Of a stretch of 5,693 nt of DNA, positions 1 through 5,693 are shown piece by piece (position 1 is the stretch's first letter; each line of letters starts with the position of its first letter). This stretch comes from Gammaproteobacteria bacterium TMED92. GTDB lineage: Bacteria; Pseudomonadota; Gammaproteobacteria; Pseudomonadales; Azotimanducaceae. The translations under genes were made by a program, and so were the position numbers. The notes below the pieces were generated by a model. The model was not told the origin of the DNA. It worked only from the letters and a program-made list of their open reading frames with translations, and ran no database searches. The stretch spans positions 34,408 to 40,100 of the forward strand of contig NHET02000004.1 in the NCBI GenBank assembly GCA_002170355.2. Direction: 5' to 3'.

Positions 1-121
1 TCTTTGTGTGCGCATGATAGTGCAACGTTGACCTTGTGACGCTGCTGTCTGGTGGTGTGGGCTGTTGAGCACAACCCGTAACCACCATCAGCTTTGCTAG
101 CGCTCAGCGCCACATTGCAAG

Positions 122-3103
122 CTACTGTAAGAAGTTATAAACAAATTCCACGCCCATATAGCGAGGTGCCAAAGCGACAACTCGTTGTGGGAAGTTGCTG
201 CCATGGCCAGAGCGACGCCCTTCCATATCGGACCAACGCAAGAAAGTATCGTCCAATACATTGTCCACGAACACGGACGCGCTCCAGCGTTGATCTGCGG
301 AGTCGAATGACACCCGAGTATCAACACGGTGGCGCTCAGGCACTTCGTCCCAAGGTCGTGCAAACGTGTTGGTGAAGTACTCGCCGGTGTAGGCAACCGA
401 TCCGTACCAGGTCAAGGTTCCGGAGTCCAACACCCACTGGTACGAAGCCCAGCCAGTCGCTTTATGCTTTGGTATGCCGGAAAGTTGCACCCCGTCAACC
501 TGCAAGCAGTACAGGTCTTTGGTGGCGTCCGTTGCTAAACAAGGGTCCTGATTTAGATCACCGCCAAAAATTTCGCGCGGGTAACGCGGGTCATTTTCGT
601 TGAACACGGAATATGCGGTGTCGTAAACCGATTCTGTATAGCTGTAGTTGCCGCCAATACTTAAGCTATCGGTGAGTAGCATCACACCATCGATTTCGAA
701 GCCAGCGTTGTGCGCTTTCGGAATGTTATCCGTCATCTCTACCGGACCGCGTCCCGCTGGTGCTTCAATGCCGACTGGCAGGTCAAAATCACCACTAGAC
801 GTTTCCCAAGTCTCTACGTGATCTTGATAGTCCTTGTAGTCGTAGTAGTAGACAGCACCTGTCAACTGCGCACGACCGTCAAAAAACGCGCTCTTAAAAC
901 CGACCTCGTAAGCCTTTAGTTTCTCGTCACCGTAGAACACCAAAGAGCCAGTGCCGTCCACATAAACTCGGTTATCCGAACCGCCCATGTTAAAGCCGCC
1001 AGCACGGTAGCTGGTTGTTAGCCCTGCATAGATCAAATGATCCGGGCTTGGCTCCCAGTTGAAGTTAACGCGGAAGCTGGTGTTTTTGGTGCTGTAAGCG
1101 CCATCAATACGGCTACCGAAAGAGATCGGAATACCACCTAGACGCAGCGGGTTAGCGCATTCACTGCTACCCAAAGCACAAGTCGGCGCAATTGGATTAA
1201 GCGGATCGCCTGTCAGGGTCGCAGCACCCATGGCGACATTTAACGCCGCCAATGGCGTAACACCCTCGGCCATCAATCCAGCCGCCAGCGCATCATCACC
1301 GGCAGCTCCGGCCACGCCCGCAAGCACCGCATTCAGCCATGGATAGGCGTCAGCCTCTAACTCTGAGTAACCCCCACGAGCTTCCCGAGCGTCCCTTGAG
1401 TCTTCGGAATAACGAATACCCAAGGTAACACTCAAGGTGTCACTGATTTGATAATCACCTTGGGTGTAAAACGCTTGGTTGGTGGTAATGACATTGTTGT
1501 CGTGCTCGTAAACCGCACCGATATCGTTGGTAATGCTGAACGCACGACCATCGTCGCCACAGTAGCGGCCATATCCGCCGGCAGCACCCACGTCAGCAGT
1601 TTTCCAATTGAAGCAATCTGGCAAGTTCCAGCCCACTAAGGCCAACGCCGAAATTACATGGTCCGGAATCGCATCGGTTCCGTAGTTGGTCGCTTGGTTG
1701 ATCATCGGTATGCGGTTACGAATGCCATACAGTTGATCGCGATCTTCTTTGAAGTAGTACAACCCAGAAGTTGCGGTCCAACGATCGCCAAGACTCCAGA
1801 ATACCCGCAACTCGTGAGACAACGACCAGACCGATTCGTCTACGGTGTCGCCTAAGTTAGAAAACTCGCTGTCAGAGAAATCGTTGTCGCGATTAAAGTA
1901 GTAGAGAAAGTTCTGATAATTCGTCAGATACTTCAACGAAACGCGGTCGTTTATGTCCCAATCGAACACGATGTTCGCCGAGTTGTGATCAAAGATCTCA
2001 TTAACCTCGTTGTTGGTTAACGACTTGAACTCAGGCTTGGCATTGTCACCACCATCGTATGCCGCAACGTTTGCATTACCGTAGTTCGGTGACGGTGTGT
2101 AAGGCCAGATCACTGGATCAACTCCAGGCCGCTTGTAGGCGGCCCACTGCGCTTCACCCGTTACCGGATGCCGGAACGGGAACCTCGCCGCCGGGTCATC
2201 CGCATCGACAGCGCGTAACCCGCGGGCGTAATAGTTGATGTCGCGGGAAACTCGGTATTGCGGATCACATTGGTCGAGACTGGTAATCTTTAGAACGTTT
2301 GCATTAATGCAAGGCCCTTCACTAAGAATGCCGTGTCCACCGTTACCAAAGTTGCGCGGCGCTTCAGATTCGCGATCGTTGGCACGAAAATTCAGACTCA
2401 TGGTGTCCGAGATTTTCCAATCTAAAGTCAACGCGAAGTTGGCGTCATTGGCGGCTTCCATATCCTCGGCATCGCCCATGCCCTCGATACGACCGTCACT
2501 GGTGCGCTTCGACATATTCAACCGATACGCAAGGACGTCATTAATCGGACCACTGATAACAGCATAGCCCTCTGAGGTATTGTACTGACCACCGACCCAT
2601 CGCACTTGCGCCTCGAATTCATCATGGTTTGCCGGATTCGTTACGTAGTTAACGACGCCGCCTATCGAGTTTCGCCCGTACAGCGTGCCCTGCGGCCCAC
2701 GCAACACCTCGATGCGCTGAATGTCATAGAGCCCGCCTTCTGTGGATGCGATACCAAAGTCTGGCGAGTAGATGCCGTTGTAGTAGGTACCAACCCCAGG
2801 GTCGCCTCCCAAGCCGCGGAAGTTTCGCCCGATACCACGGATCTTGATGTCCCAGTCAGTTCGGGTTGTCGCCGGTATGTAGTTGACCATCTCGTTTGGA
2901 CCTTGAATGCCCATATCCATAAGGAATTCTTCATTCATGGCCGTGATGGAAATCGATGTGTCAGATACGGTGGATTCGATACGGTCACCGTAAACCACAA
3001 CATCTTCAATACGCTTACTGTCTGCGTTCTCTTCTGCCCAAGCTGGGGCCAAGATAAACGCGCACGCCAGCGCCGACGCTACTGCACGTAATTTTCTATA
3101 CAT
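122..3103 (-). CDS. TonB-dependent outer-membrane receptor (993 aa), substrate unknown
   Basis: Ligand-gated outer-membrane transporter, powered by TonB-ExbB-ExbD, of the kind that imports iron chelates, vitamins, sugars or other large nutrients. Residues 1-23 are a signal peptide (MYRKLR, hydrophobic core, AWA cleavage site). A TonB-box-like segment, RIEDVVVYGD, lies at 31-40. The plug spans about 45-155, with IKIRGIGRN (87-94) and the signature RIEVLRGPQGTLYGRN (130-145). The rest is a 22-strand-type barrel with aromatic, Asp/Asn-rich strands and long loops, ending GVEFVYNF plus two extra residues, LQ. At 993 residues it is at the long end for the family. Eight mature cysteines fall in four close pairs (265/279, 497/515, 642/649, 855/866), and residues 591-630 are an alanine-rich insertion. 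Start 3103 is chosen because AGGGGAG (3115-3109) lies five bases upstream; the ATG at 3118 overlaps that site and only adds MRGDN. It is separated from holA by 150 bases and has its own candidate promoter. The substrate cannot be inferred: no partner genes are present. Confidence 0.96.
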   Translation of the reverse strand: MYRKLRAVASALACAFILAPAWAEENADSKRIEDVVVYGDRIESTVSDTSISITAMNEEFLMDMGIQGPNEMVNYIPATTRTDWDIKIRGIGRNFRGLGGDPGVGTYYNGIYSPDFGIASTEGGLYDIQRIEVLRGPQGTLYGRNSIGGVVNYVTNPANHDEFEAQVRWVGGQYNTSEGYAVISGPINDVLAYRLNMSKRTSDGRIEGMGDAEDMEAANDANFALTLDWKISDTMSLNFRANDRESEAPRNFGNGGHGILSEGPCINANVLKITSLDQCDPQYRVSRDINYYARGLRAVDADDPAARFPFRHPVTGEAQWAAYKRPGVDPVIWPYTPSPNYGNANVAAYDGGDNAKPEFKSLTNNEVNEIFDHNSANIVFDWDINDRVSLKYLTNYQNFLYYFNRDNDFSDSEFSNLGDTVDESVWSLSHELRVFWSLGDRWTATSGLYYFKEDRDQLYGIRNRIPMINQATNYGTDAIPDHVISALALVGWNLPDCFNWKTADVGAAGGYGRYCGDDGRAFSITNDIGAVYEHDNNVITTNQAFYTQGDYQISDTLSVTLGIRYSEDSRDAREARGGYSELEADAYPWLNAVLAGVAGAAGDDALAAGLMAEGVTPLAALNVAMGAATLTGDPLNPIAPTCALGSSECANPLRLGGIPISFGSRIDGAYSTKNTSFRVNFNWEPSPDHLIYAGLTTSYRAGGFNMGGSDNRVYVDGTGSLVFYGDEKLKAYEVGFKSAFFDGRAQLTGAVYYYDYKDYQDHVETWETSSGDFDLPVGIEAPAGRGPVEMTDNIPKAHNAGFEIDGVMLLTDSLSIGGNYSYTESVYDTAYSVFNENDPRYPREIFGGDLNQDPCLATDATKDLYCLQVDGVQLSGIPKHKATGWASYQWVLDSGTLTWYGSVAYTGEYFTNTFARPWDEVPERHRVDTRVSFDSADQRWSASVFVDNVLDDTFLRWSDMEGRRSGHGSNFPQRVVALAPRYMGVEFVYNFLQ

Positions 3104-3119
3104 ATTATCTCCCCTCATT

Positions 3120-3134
3120 CGGTCTATGCGACCG
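3120..3134 (-). promoter_or_regulatory. Small leader hairpin just upstream of receptor ribosome binding site
   Basis: On the minus strand CGGTC-GCATA-GACCG forms a five-pair stem with a five-base loop. It ends four bases before the purine-rich GAGGGGAG Shine-Dalgarno stretch (3116-3109). In an mRNA it would sit next to the ribosome landing site and could affect stability or initiation. It is small and could be chance. Confidence 0.25.
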
Positions 3135-3173
3135 CCATTAAGTGACGTTGCCCCCTCAGACAGCGTCTATTAA

Positions 3174-3187
3174 TTTTGTTAACAAAA
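3174..3187. promoter_or_regulatory. 14-base perfect palindrome TTTTGTTAACAAAA, possible operator
   Basis: A 14-base perfect palindrome centred between 3180 and 3181. It overlaps the candidate -10 box of the receptor promoter, and its centre is about 16.5 bases from that of the neighbouring TTGAC-N5-GTCAA dyad. AT-rich palindromes of this kind often bind dimeric repressors, but AT-rich intergenic DNA also yields them by chance. No family can be named. Confidence 0.3.
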
Positions 3188-3204
3188 AATTGACAGGAGG
3201 TCAA
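3176..3204 (-). promoter_or_regulatory. Candidate sigma70-type promoter of the receptor gene
   Basis: On the minus strand TTGACC (3204-3199) matches five of six bases of a -35 box. After a 17-base spacer comes TAACAA (3181-3176), a poor -10 box (three of six) helped by a TG one base upstream (extended -10 form, TGTTAACAA). It would start transcription near 3168, giving a leader of about 65 bases before the receptor ATG at 3103. The gap after holA is large enough to need its own promoter. Inferred from consensus matching only. Confidence 0.3.
3190..3204. promoter_or_regulatory. Inverted repeat TTGAC-N5-GTCAA, possible operator
   Basis: A perfect five-base dyad with a five-base centre (AGGAG on the plus strand). 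It covers the candidate -35 box of the receptor gene, where a bound dimeric regulator would block RNA polymerase. Spacing is N5, not the N4 of FNR/CRP-type TTGAT-N4-ATCAA sites, so I do not assign a regulator family. No regulator gene is in the window. Confidence 0.3.
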
Positions 3205-3229
3205 ATGGCAATTTTGGCGCTGAAAGCGC

Positions 3230-3251
3230 AAAAACTAGCTCCACCTGGGGC
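3230..3251 (-). terminator. Weak terminator-like hairpin after holA
   Basis: Read on the minus strand, GCCCC-AGGT-GGAGC is followed by TAGTTTTT, starting two bases after the holA stop codon. The stem is only five pairs with one C/A mismatch and the T run is five bases, three bases away. Position and direction fit an intrinsic terminator for the leuS-lptE-holA unit, but the stem is too weak for confidence; Rho-dependent ending or read-through is as likely. Confidence 0.18.
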
Positions 3252-3253
3252 GC

Positions 3254-4258
3254 TTAACGGCGTCTTAGGAGCCTTTGGTGGATCGAGGGTCGCGATACTT
3301 TGTCCGCACCAGCCATGCATAACAGCAGTTGCTCGAGGCTGATCCATGGATCACCAATACCAACGCCTTTCGCTTGCTGGTCAATCACAGAGCACTCTGC
3401 GAGCCATTGATGGGTAGGTATTCGACTGCGTTGAAGAAATTGTTGTACGGCACGAGCGCGCCCTGGTGGCATACCACGGGTCTGCCCGAGGCGCCGCAAC
3501 TGACTGGTTAACGCACCCATAATGGCAAACACCGAGACCCCTTCCTCTTTCAATCCCCACAGCACTTTATGCACTCGATCTGGGCTGCCTTGAAGTGCCG
3601 CGTCAACCAGATCGAAACTAGTAAATCTTGATGTATCCTCTAAACATGCCGCCAAGGATTGTTCAGAAATCGGTGCCGGCAGATCTTGCAGTGCGAGTTT
3701 TTCTATTTCCTGCACGGCGGCGAGTAAATTGCCTTCCACACGTGCGGCCAAATACGCCAGAGCATCCGGCTGCAGTGCCAGCCCCTTGTTTTGCAGCCGA
3801 CTTTGCAGCCAGCGCGGAAATTCGTTCGCGGCCAGCGGCCATATCAGCACCACAACACCATCTGCTTCTAACGCTTTGAACCACGCGCTGGAGCGCTGTT
3901 TTGGTTGCAAACGGTCGGTGCGAAGCAACAGCACAGTGTCTACATTACTGTCGTTGCCGACCCAATCTCGCAACAGTGCAGAGGCGTCTTTATCGAATTT
4001 TTTACTTGGCACCCGCACATCTAAAATCTTGCGTTCGCAGAATAAAGACATGCTTGCAGCGTCCTGGGTTAACCCATGCCAACTAAAACCAGTATCAACA
4101 TGATGCACACTGCGTTCGCTAAAACCTTGTGCTTTTGCGGCTGCAATAATCAAATCGCACGCTTCGGTGACCAATAACGTGTCATCGCCGCTCACCAGAT
4201 ACACCGGCGCTAAGCCCTTGCTCAGGGCCGCTGCAAGTTGCTCCGGTCTAGTCGCCAT
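3254..4258 (-). CDS. holA: DNA polymerase III delta subunit (clamp loader, 334 aa)
   Basis: HolA is the delta subunit of the clamp-loader complex, which opens the beta sliding clamp and loads it on primed DNA. The N-terminal domain carries PVYLVSGDDTLLVTEACDLI (residues 18-37), equivalent to the AAYLLLGNDPLLLQE region of E. coli delta, and SLFCERKILDVRVPS (71-85), the clamp-contacting region and following strand. Then come WFKAL (126-130), FPRWLQSRLQNKGLAL (147-162), the hallmark EGNLLAAVQEIEKLAL (175-190), and the helical C-terminal domain starting RFTSFDLVDAALQG (211-224) and ending with the PWISLEQLLLCMAG helix (304-317). The start chosen is ATG 4258, which aligns MATRPEQL with E. coli MIRLYPEQL and gives the usual length. 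An in-frame ATG at 4288 would add ten residues with no family counterpart. No clear Shine-Dalgarno precedes 4258, so translation is probably coupled to lptE, whose TAG stop lies 11 bases inside this gene. Last gene of the leuS-lptE-holA block. Confidence 0.96.
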   Translation of the reverse strand: MATRPEQLAAALSKGLAPVYLVSGDDTLLVTEACDLIIAAAKAQGFSERSVHHVDTGFSWHGLTQDAASMSLFCERKILDVRVPSKKFDKDASALLRDWVGNDSNVDTVLLLRTDRLQPKQRSSAWFKALEADGVVVLIWPLAANEFPRWLQSRLQNKGLALQPDALAYLAARVEGNLLAAVQEIEKLALQDLPAPISEQSLAACLEDTSRFTSFDLVDAALQGSPDRVHKVLWGLKEEGVSVFAIMGALTSQLRRLGQTRGMPPGRARAVQQFLQRSRIPTHQWLAECSVIDQQAKGVGIGDPWISLEQLLLCMAGADKVSRPSIHQRLLRRR

Positions 4259-4757
4259 CAGCCGCAGCCAAGCTTTGTTGCAGCACATTGAGATTGCGCA
4301 GCAGTTGCGCAGCTAATTCTTGTTCGAGGCCAGCGGCAATTTCTTCTTTGACTGCCGCCGTACCCAGAAGATTACTGCGGTCTAACCGAAAATAACGTTG
4401 TCGACTGAGTCGTTGGTCAGGCGTTATTACGGTCTGCCCCGCTCCTAATACTCGATACTCAACGTCTAGGCGCACAGCTTGTTCTAACAACATGGCCTCT
4501 GCGGTGACTGCACCATCGACCTGCTGCCGCCGCACGCTAAGCAATTCTATGGTGACGTCCGCCGACCCACTGGCGTCGGTCAACACGTTTACGTCAGCCA
4601 ACTCTCGACGCACTACCTCAGCAAATTGAGTGTTCGCCGCAGCTCCGGTTATGGCGTAAAGACGCCCAGAGTTGACCAGATCATGGCCACGCAACTGAAA
4701 GCCGCATGCGCTCAGTGACAGCACCAGTGCCGCTGTGGTGAAGGCATTAGCCCACAA
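4248..4757 (-). CDS. lptE: LPS-assembly lipoprotein LptE (169 aa, TTG start)
   Basis: Outer-membrane lipoprotein that in known systems plugs the LptD barrel and helps insert lipopolysaccharide into the outer leaflet. The sequence begins with a lipoprotein signal peptide whose lipobox is LSAC, with the lipidated cysteine at residue 18, followed by GFQLRG, which matches the CGFxLRG start of mature LptE proteins. The C-terminal half has the family pattern: a basic strand near 115-127 (QRLSRQRYFRLDR), then a long helix at about 130-158 containing LLGTAAVKEEI and ending QLLRNL. Length is near the family norm. The start must be TTG at 4757: an in-frame TGA lies three codons upstream (at 4766-4764), and the next in-frame GTG, at residue 12, would destroy the signal peptide. 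A GGTGA Shine-Dalgarno-like element sits six bases before TTG. The n-region of the signal peptide has no Lys or Arg, which is odd. It sits between leuS and holA, with 11-base overlaps on both sides, the usual gammaproteobacterial position. Confidence 0.94.
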   Translation of the reverse strand: MWANAFTTAALVLSLSACGFQLRGHDLVNSGRLYAITGAAANTQFAEVVRRELADVNVLTDASGSADVTIELLSVRRQQVDGAVTAEAMLLEQAVRLDVEYRVLGAGQTVITPDQRLSRQRYFRLDRSNLLGTAAVKEEIAAGLEQELAAQLLRNLNVLQQSLAAADGD

Positions 4758-5693
4758 CGATGTTCACCAGTTTATTGCGCACATAAATTTCTTTACGCAA
4801 CGTTTTGCCTTCTAGGTGCCGAGCGACGTTTTCCTCAACCTTTGCTTGATCGAGAATATCAGCCTGTTGGGCGTCCGCAGCCACCTCAATTTGCCCACGC
4901 ACCTTACCGTTTACTTGCACAACCAACCTCAGGCGCTGCTGCGTCAACGCATCTTCGTCAACCGCAGGCCAGTTCTGATTCACGACTGCGTCTTGGCGAC
5001 CCAGCGCTGACCACAAACTGTGCGCAATATGCGGCGCAATTGGCGAGATCACTAACGCTGCACTTTCCAATGCTTCCTGCACTGCGGCCCGATCCGGCCC
5101 ATGACTCGCATCCATGCGCGCCACTTCGTTAGCCAACTCCATCACTGCTGAGACTACGGTGTTGAACTGCAACCGCCGACCGTAGTCATCGTCGGCTTTT
5201 GCTAACGTGCTATGGGTTTTACGGCGCAAATCTTTGCCAGCAGCAGACAGCGTCGCGACGTCCAGGGCCGGAACTGGGCCCGATTGAACATGCTCTTGAA
5301 CCAACAGCCACAAGCGTTTTAAGAACCGCATAGCGCCCTCTAGACCTGCTTCAGCCCATTCAAAGGACTGCTCAGGTGGCGCTGCGAACATCATAGCTAC
5401 ACGCACCGCATCGGCACCGTATCGGTCCAGCAACTTTTGCGGATCTCCGGCATCTCCTGCAGATTTCGACATCTTTTTGCCACCCTGCAGCACCATACCC
5501 AGCATTAGCAGCCGCCGAAACGGCTCGTCACCTTCAACCAACCCTTCATCGCGCATCAACTTAAAATAGAAGCGTGCGTACAACAAATGCAATATGGCGT
5601 GTTCGATACCACCGACATAGTGATCTACCGGCGCCCAGTATTTAGCCCGCTCATCAACCATGGCGTTGGCTCCGGGAGATGCAAAGCGCGCAA
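4747..5693 (-). CDS. leuS: Leucyl-tRNA synthetase, C-terminal part (5' end outside window)
   Basis: Class I aminoacyl-tRNA synthetase that charges tRNA-Leu with leucine in the cytoplasm. Only the last 314 or so codons are present; the reading frame runs open through the window edge, so the ATG at 5661 is an internal methionine, not the start. In order the fragment shows the catalytic-domain stretch YVGGIEHAILHLLYARF (about 5601-5651), the KMSKS signature (5461-5475) that positions ATP and the tRNA end, the helical anticodon-binding domain (about 4960-5340, with ISPIAPHIAHSLW), and the small C-terminal domain with VQVNGKVRGQI and the terminal KLVNIVVG. The end is therefore intact. Compared with E. 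coli-type LeuRS, about 45 residues between GMVL and KMSKS (the leucine-specific domain) are missing: the protein goes GMVL-QGGK-KMSKS. The residues after KMSKS are AGDAGDPQ instead of the usual KNNGxDPQ. The TAA stop lies inside the start of lptE (11-base overlap), so the genes are probably co-transcribed. Confidence 0.98.
   Translation of the reverse strand, partial: ARFASPGANAMVDERAKYWAPVDHYVGGIEHAILHLLYARFYFKLMRDEGLVEGDEPFRRLLMLGMVLQGGKKMSKSAGDAGDPQKLLDRYGADAVRVAMMFAAPPEQSFEWAEAGLEGAMRFLKRLWLLVQEHVQSGPVPALDVATLSAAGKDLRRKTHSTLAKADDDYGRRLQFNTVVSAVMELANEVARMDASHGPDRAAVQEALESAALVISPIAPHIAHSLWSALGRQDAVVNQNWPAVDEDALTQQRLRLVVQVNGKVRGQIEVAADAQQADILDQAKVEENVARHLEGKTLRKEIYVRNKLVNIVVG
4764..4768 (-). 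promoter_or_regulatory. Ribosome binding site for lptE TTG start
   Basis: GGTGA lies inside the last codons of leuS, six bases upstream of the TTG at 4757. It matches the anti-Shine-Dalgarno sequence over five bases at good spacing. Because a stop codon closes the lptE frame just upstream, this element supports initiation at TTG and suggests translation coupled to the end of leuS. Confidence 0.5.

Noticed and set aside
98..111. GCGC-TCA-GCGC inverted repeat after the receptor stop as a terminator
   Set aside because: Four-pair stem, three-base loop and no T run in either direction. I see no supported terminator in 1-121.
2606..3091. 161-codon plus-strand ORF opposite the receptor plug domain
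   Set aside because: It lies wholly antisense to a strongly recognised coding region; the peptide resembles no family and has no ribosome site. The same holds for the other plus-strand ORFs opposite the receptor, holA and leuS.
3104..3118. Upstream ATG (3118) as start of the receptor
   Set aside because: It overlaps the Shine-Dalgarno stretch that serves ATG 3103, and it would place acidic MRGDN before a normal signal peptide.
3174..3204. Fur box or FNR/CRP site upstream of the iron-type receptor
   Set aside because: Neither dyad resembles the Fur consensus, and the TTGAC repeat has N5 instead of N4 spacing, so no named regulator is supported.
3212..3233. Hairpin TTTTGGCGC-TGAAA-GCGCAAAA in the holA-receptor gap as a terminator
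   Set aside because: The stem has a bulge and neither strand has a T run following a GC-rich stem; the A/T arms are part of the stem itself. At most a chance inverted repeat.
4259..4288. Upstream ATG (4288) as start of holA
   Set aside because: It adds ten residues absent from the family, has no ribosome site, and lies deep inside lptE; ATG 4258 aligns with the E. coli start.
4733..4748. ATG within TAATG at the leuS stop as lptE start
   Set aside because: It is in a different frame from LptE and meets a stop after eleven codons; LptE's frame opens at TTG 4757.

Overview
The window comes from a Gram-negative bacterium, most likely a marine-type gammaproteobacterium. The order leuS-lptE-holA is typical of that class, and lptE plus a long TonB-dependent receptor imply an outer membrane with lipopolysaccharide. 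This assignment rests on gene order and protein style only; no taxonomic marker is present.

All four recognised genes lie on the minus strand, so the biological reading order runs from high to low coordinates. First comes the 3' two fifths or so of leuS (5693 to 4747, cut by the window edge), encoding the end of leucyl-tRNA synthetase. It overlaps by 11 bases with lptE (4757 to 4248), the lipoprotein of the LPS outer-membrane translocon, which must start at TTG. That overlaps by 11 bases with holA (4258 to 3254), the DNA polymerase III clamp-loader delta subunit. The three form one tightly packed, probably co-transcribed housekeeping block.

About 150 bases (3104-3253) separate holA from a large TonB-dependent outer-membrane receptor gene (3103 to 122). 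This AT-rich gap holds a weak terminator-like hairpin just after holA, a plausible promoter for the receptor overlapped by two dyad-symmetric sequences, and a small hairpin directly upstream of a good Shine-Dalgarno sequence. The receptor is probably transcribed and regulated separately. Its substrate cannot be named: no transport partner, catabolic enzyme or regulator is in the window. The last 121 bases after its stop (121 to 1) show no gene and no convincing terminator.

Most of the window is ordinary. The best lead is in LeuRS: the segment of about 45 residues that normally lies between the GMVL strand and the KMSKS loop (the leucine-specific domain of E. coli-type enzymes) is absent, and the residues just after KMSKS differ from the usual KNN. 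Lesser points are the receptor's four close cysteine pairs, an alanine-rich insertion in a probable surface loop, the two dyads over its promoter, and an LptE signal peptide without positive charge. I see no evidence of a mobile element, CRISPR array, RNA gene or new multigene system.
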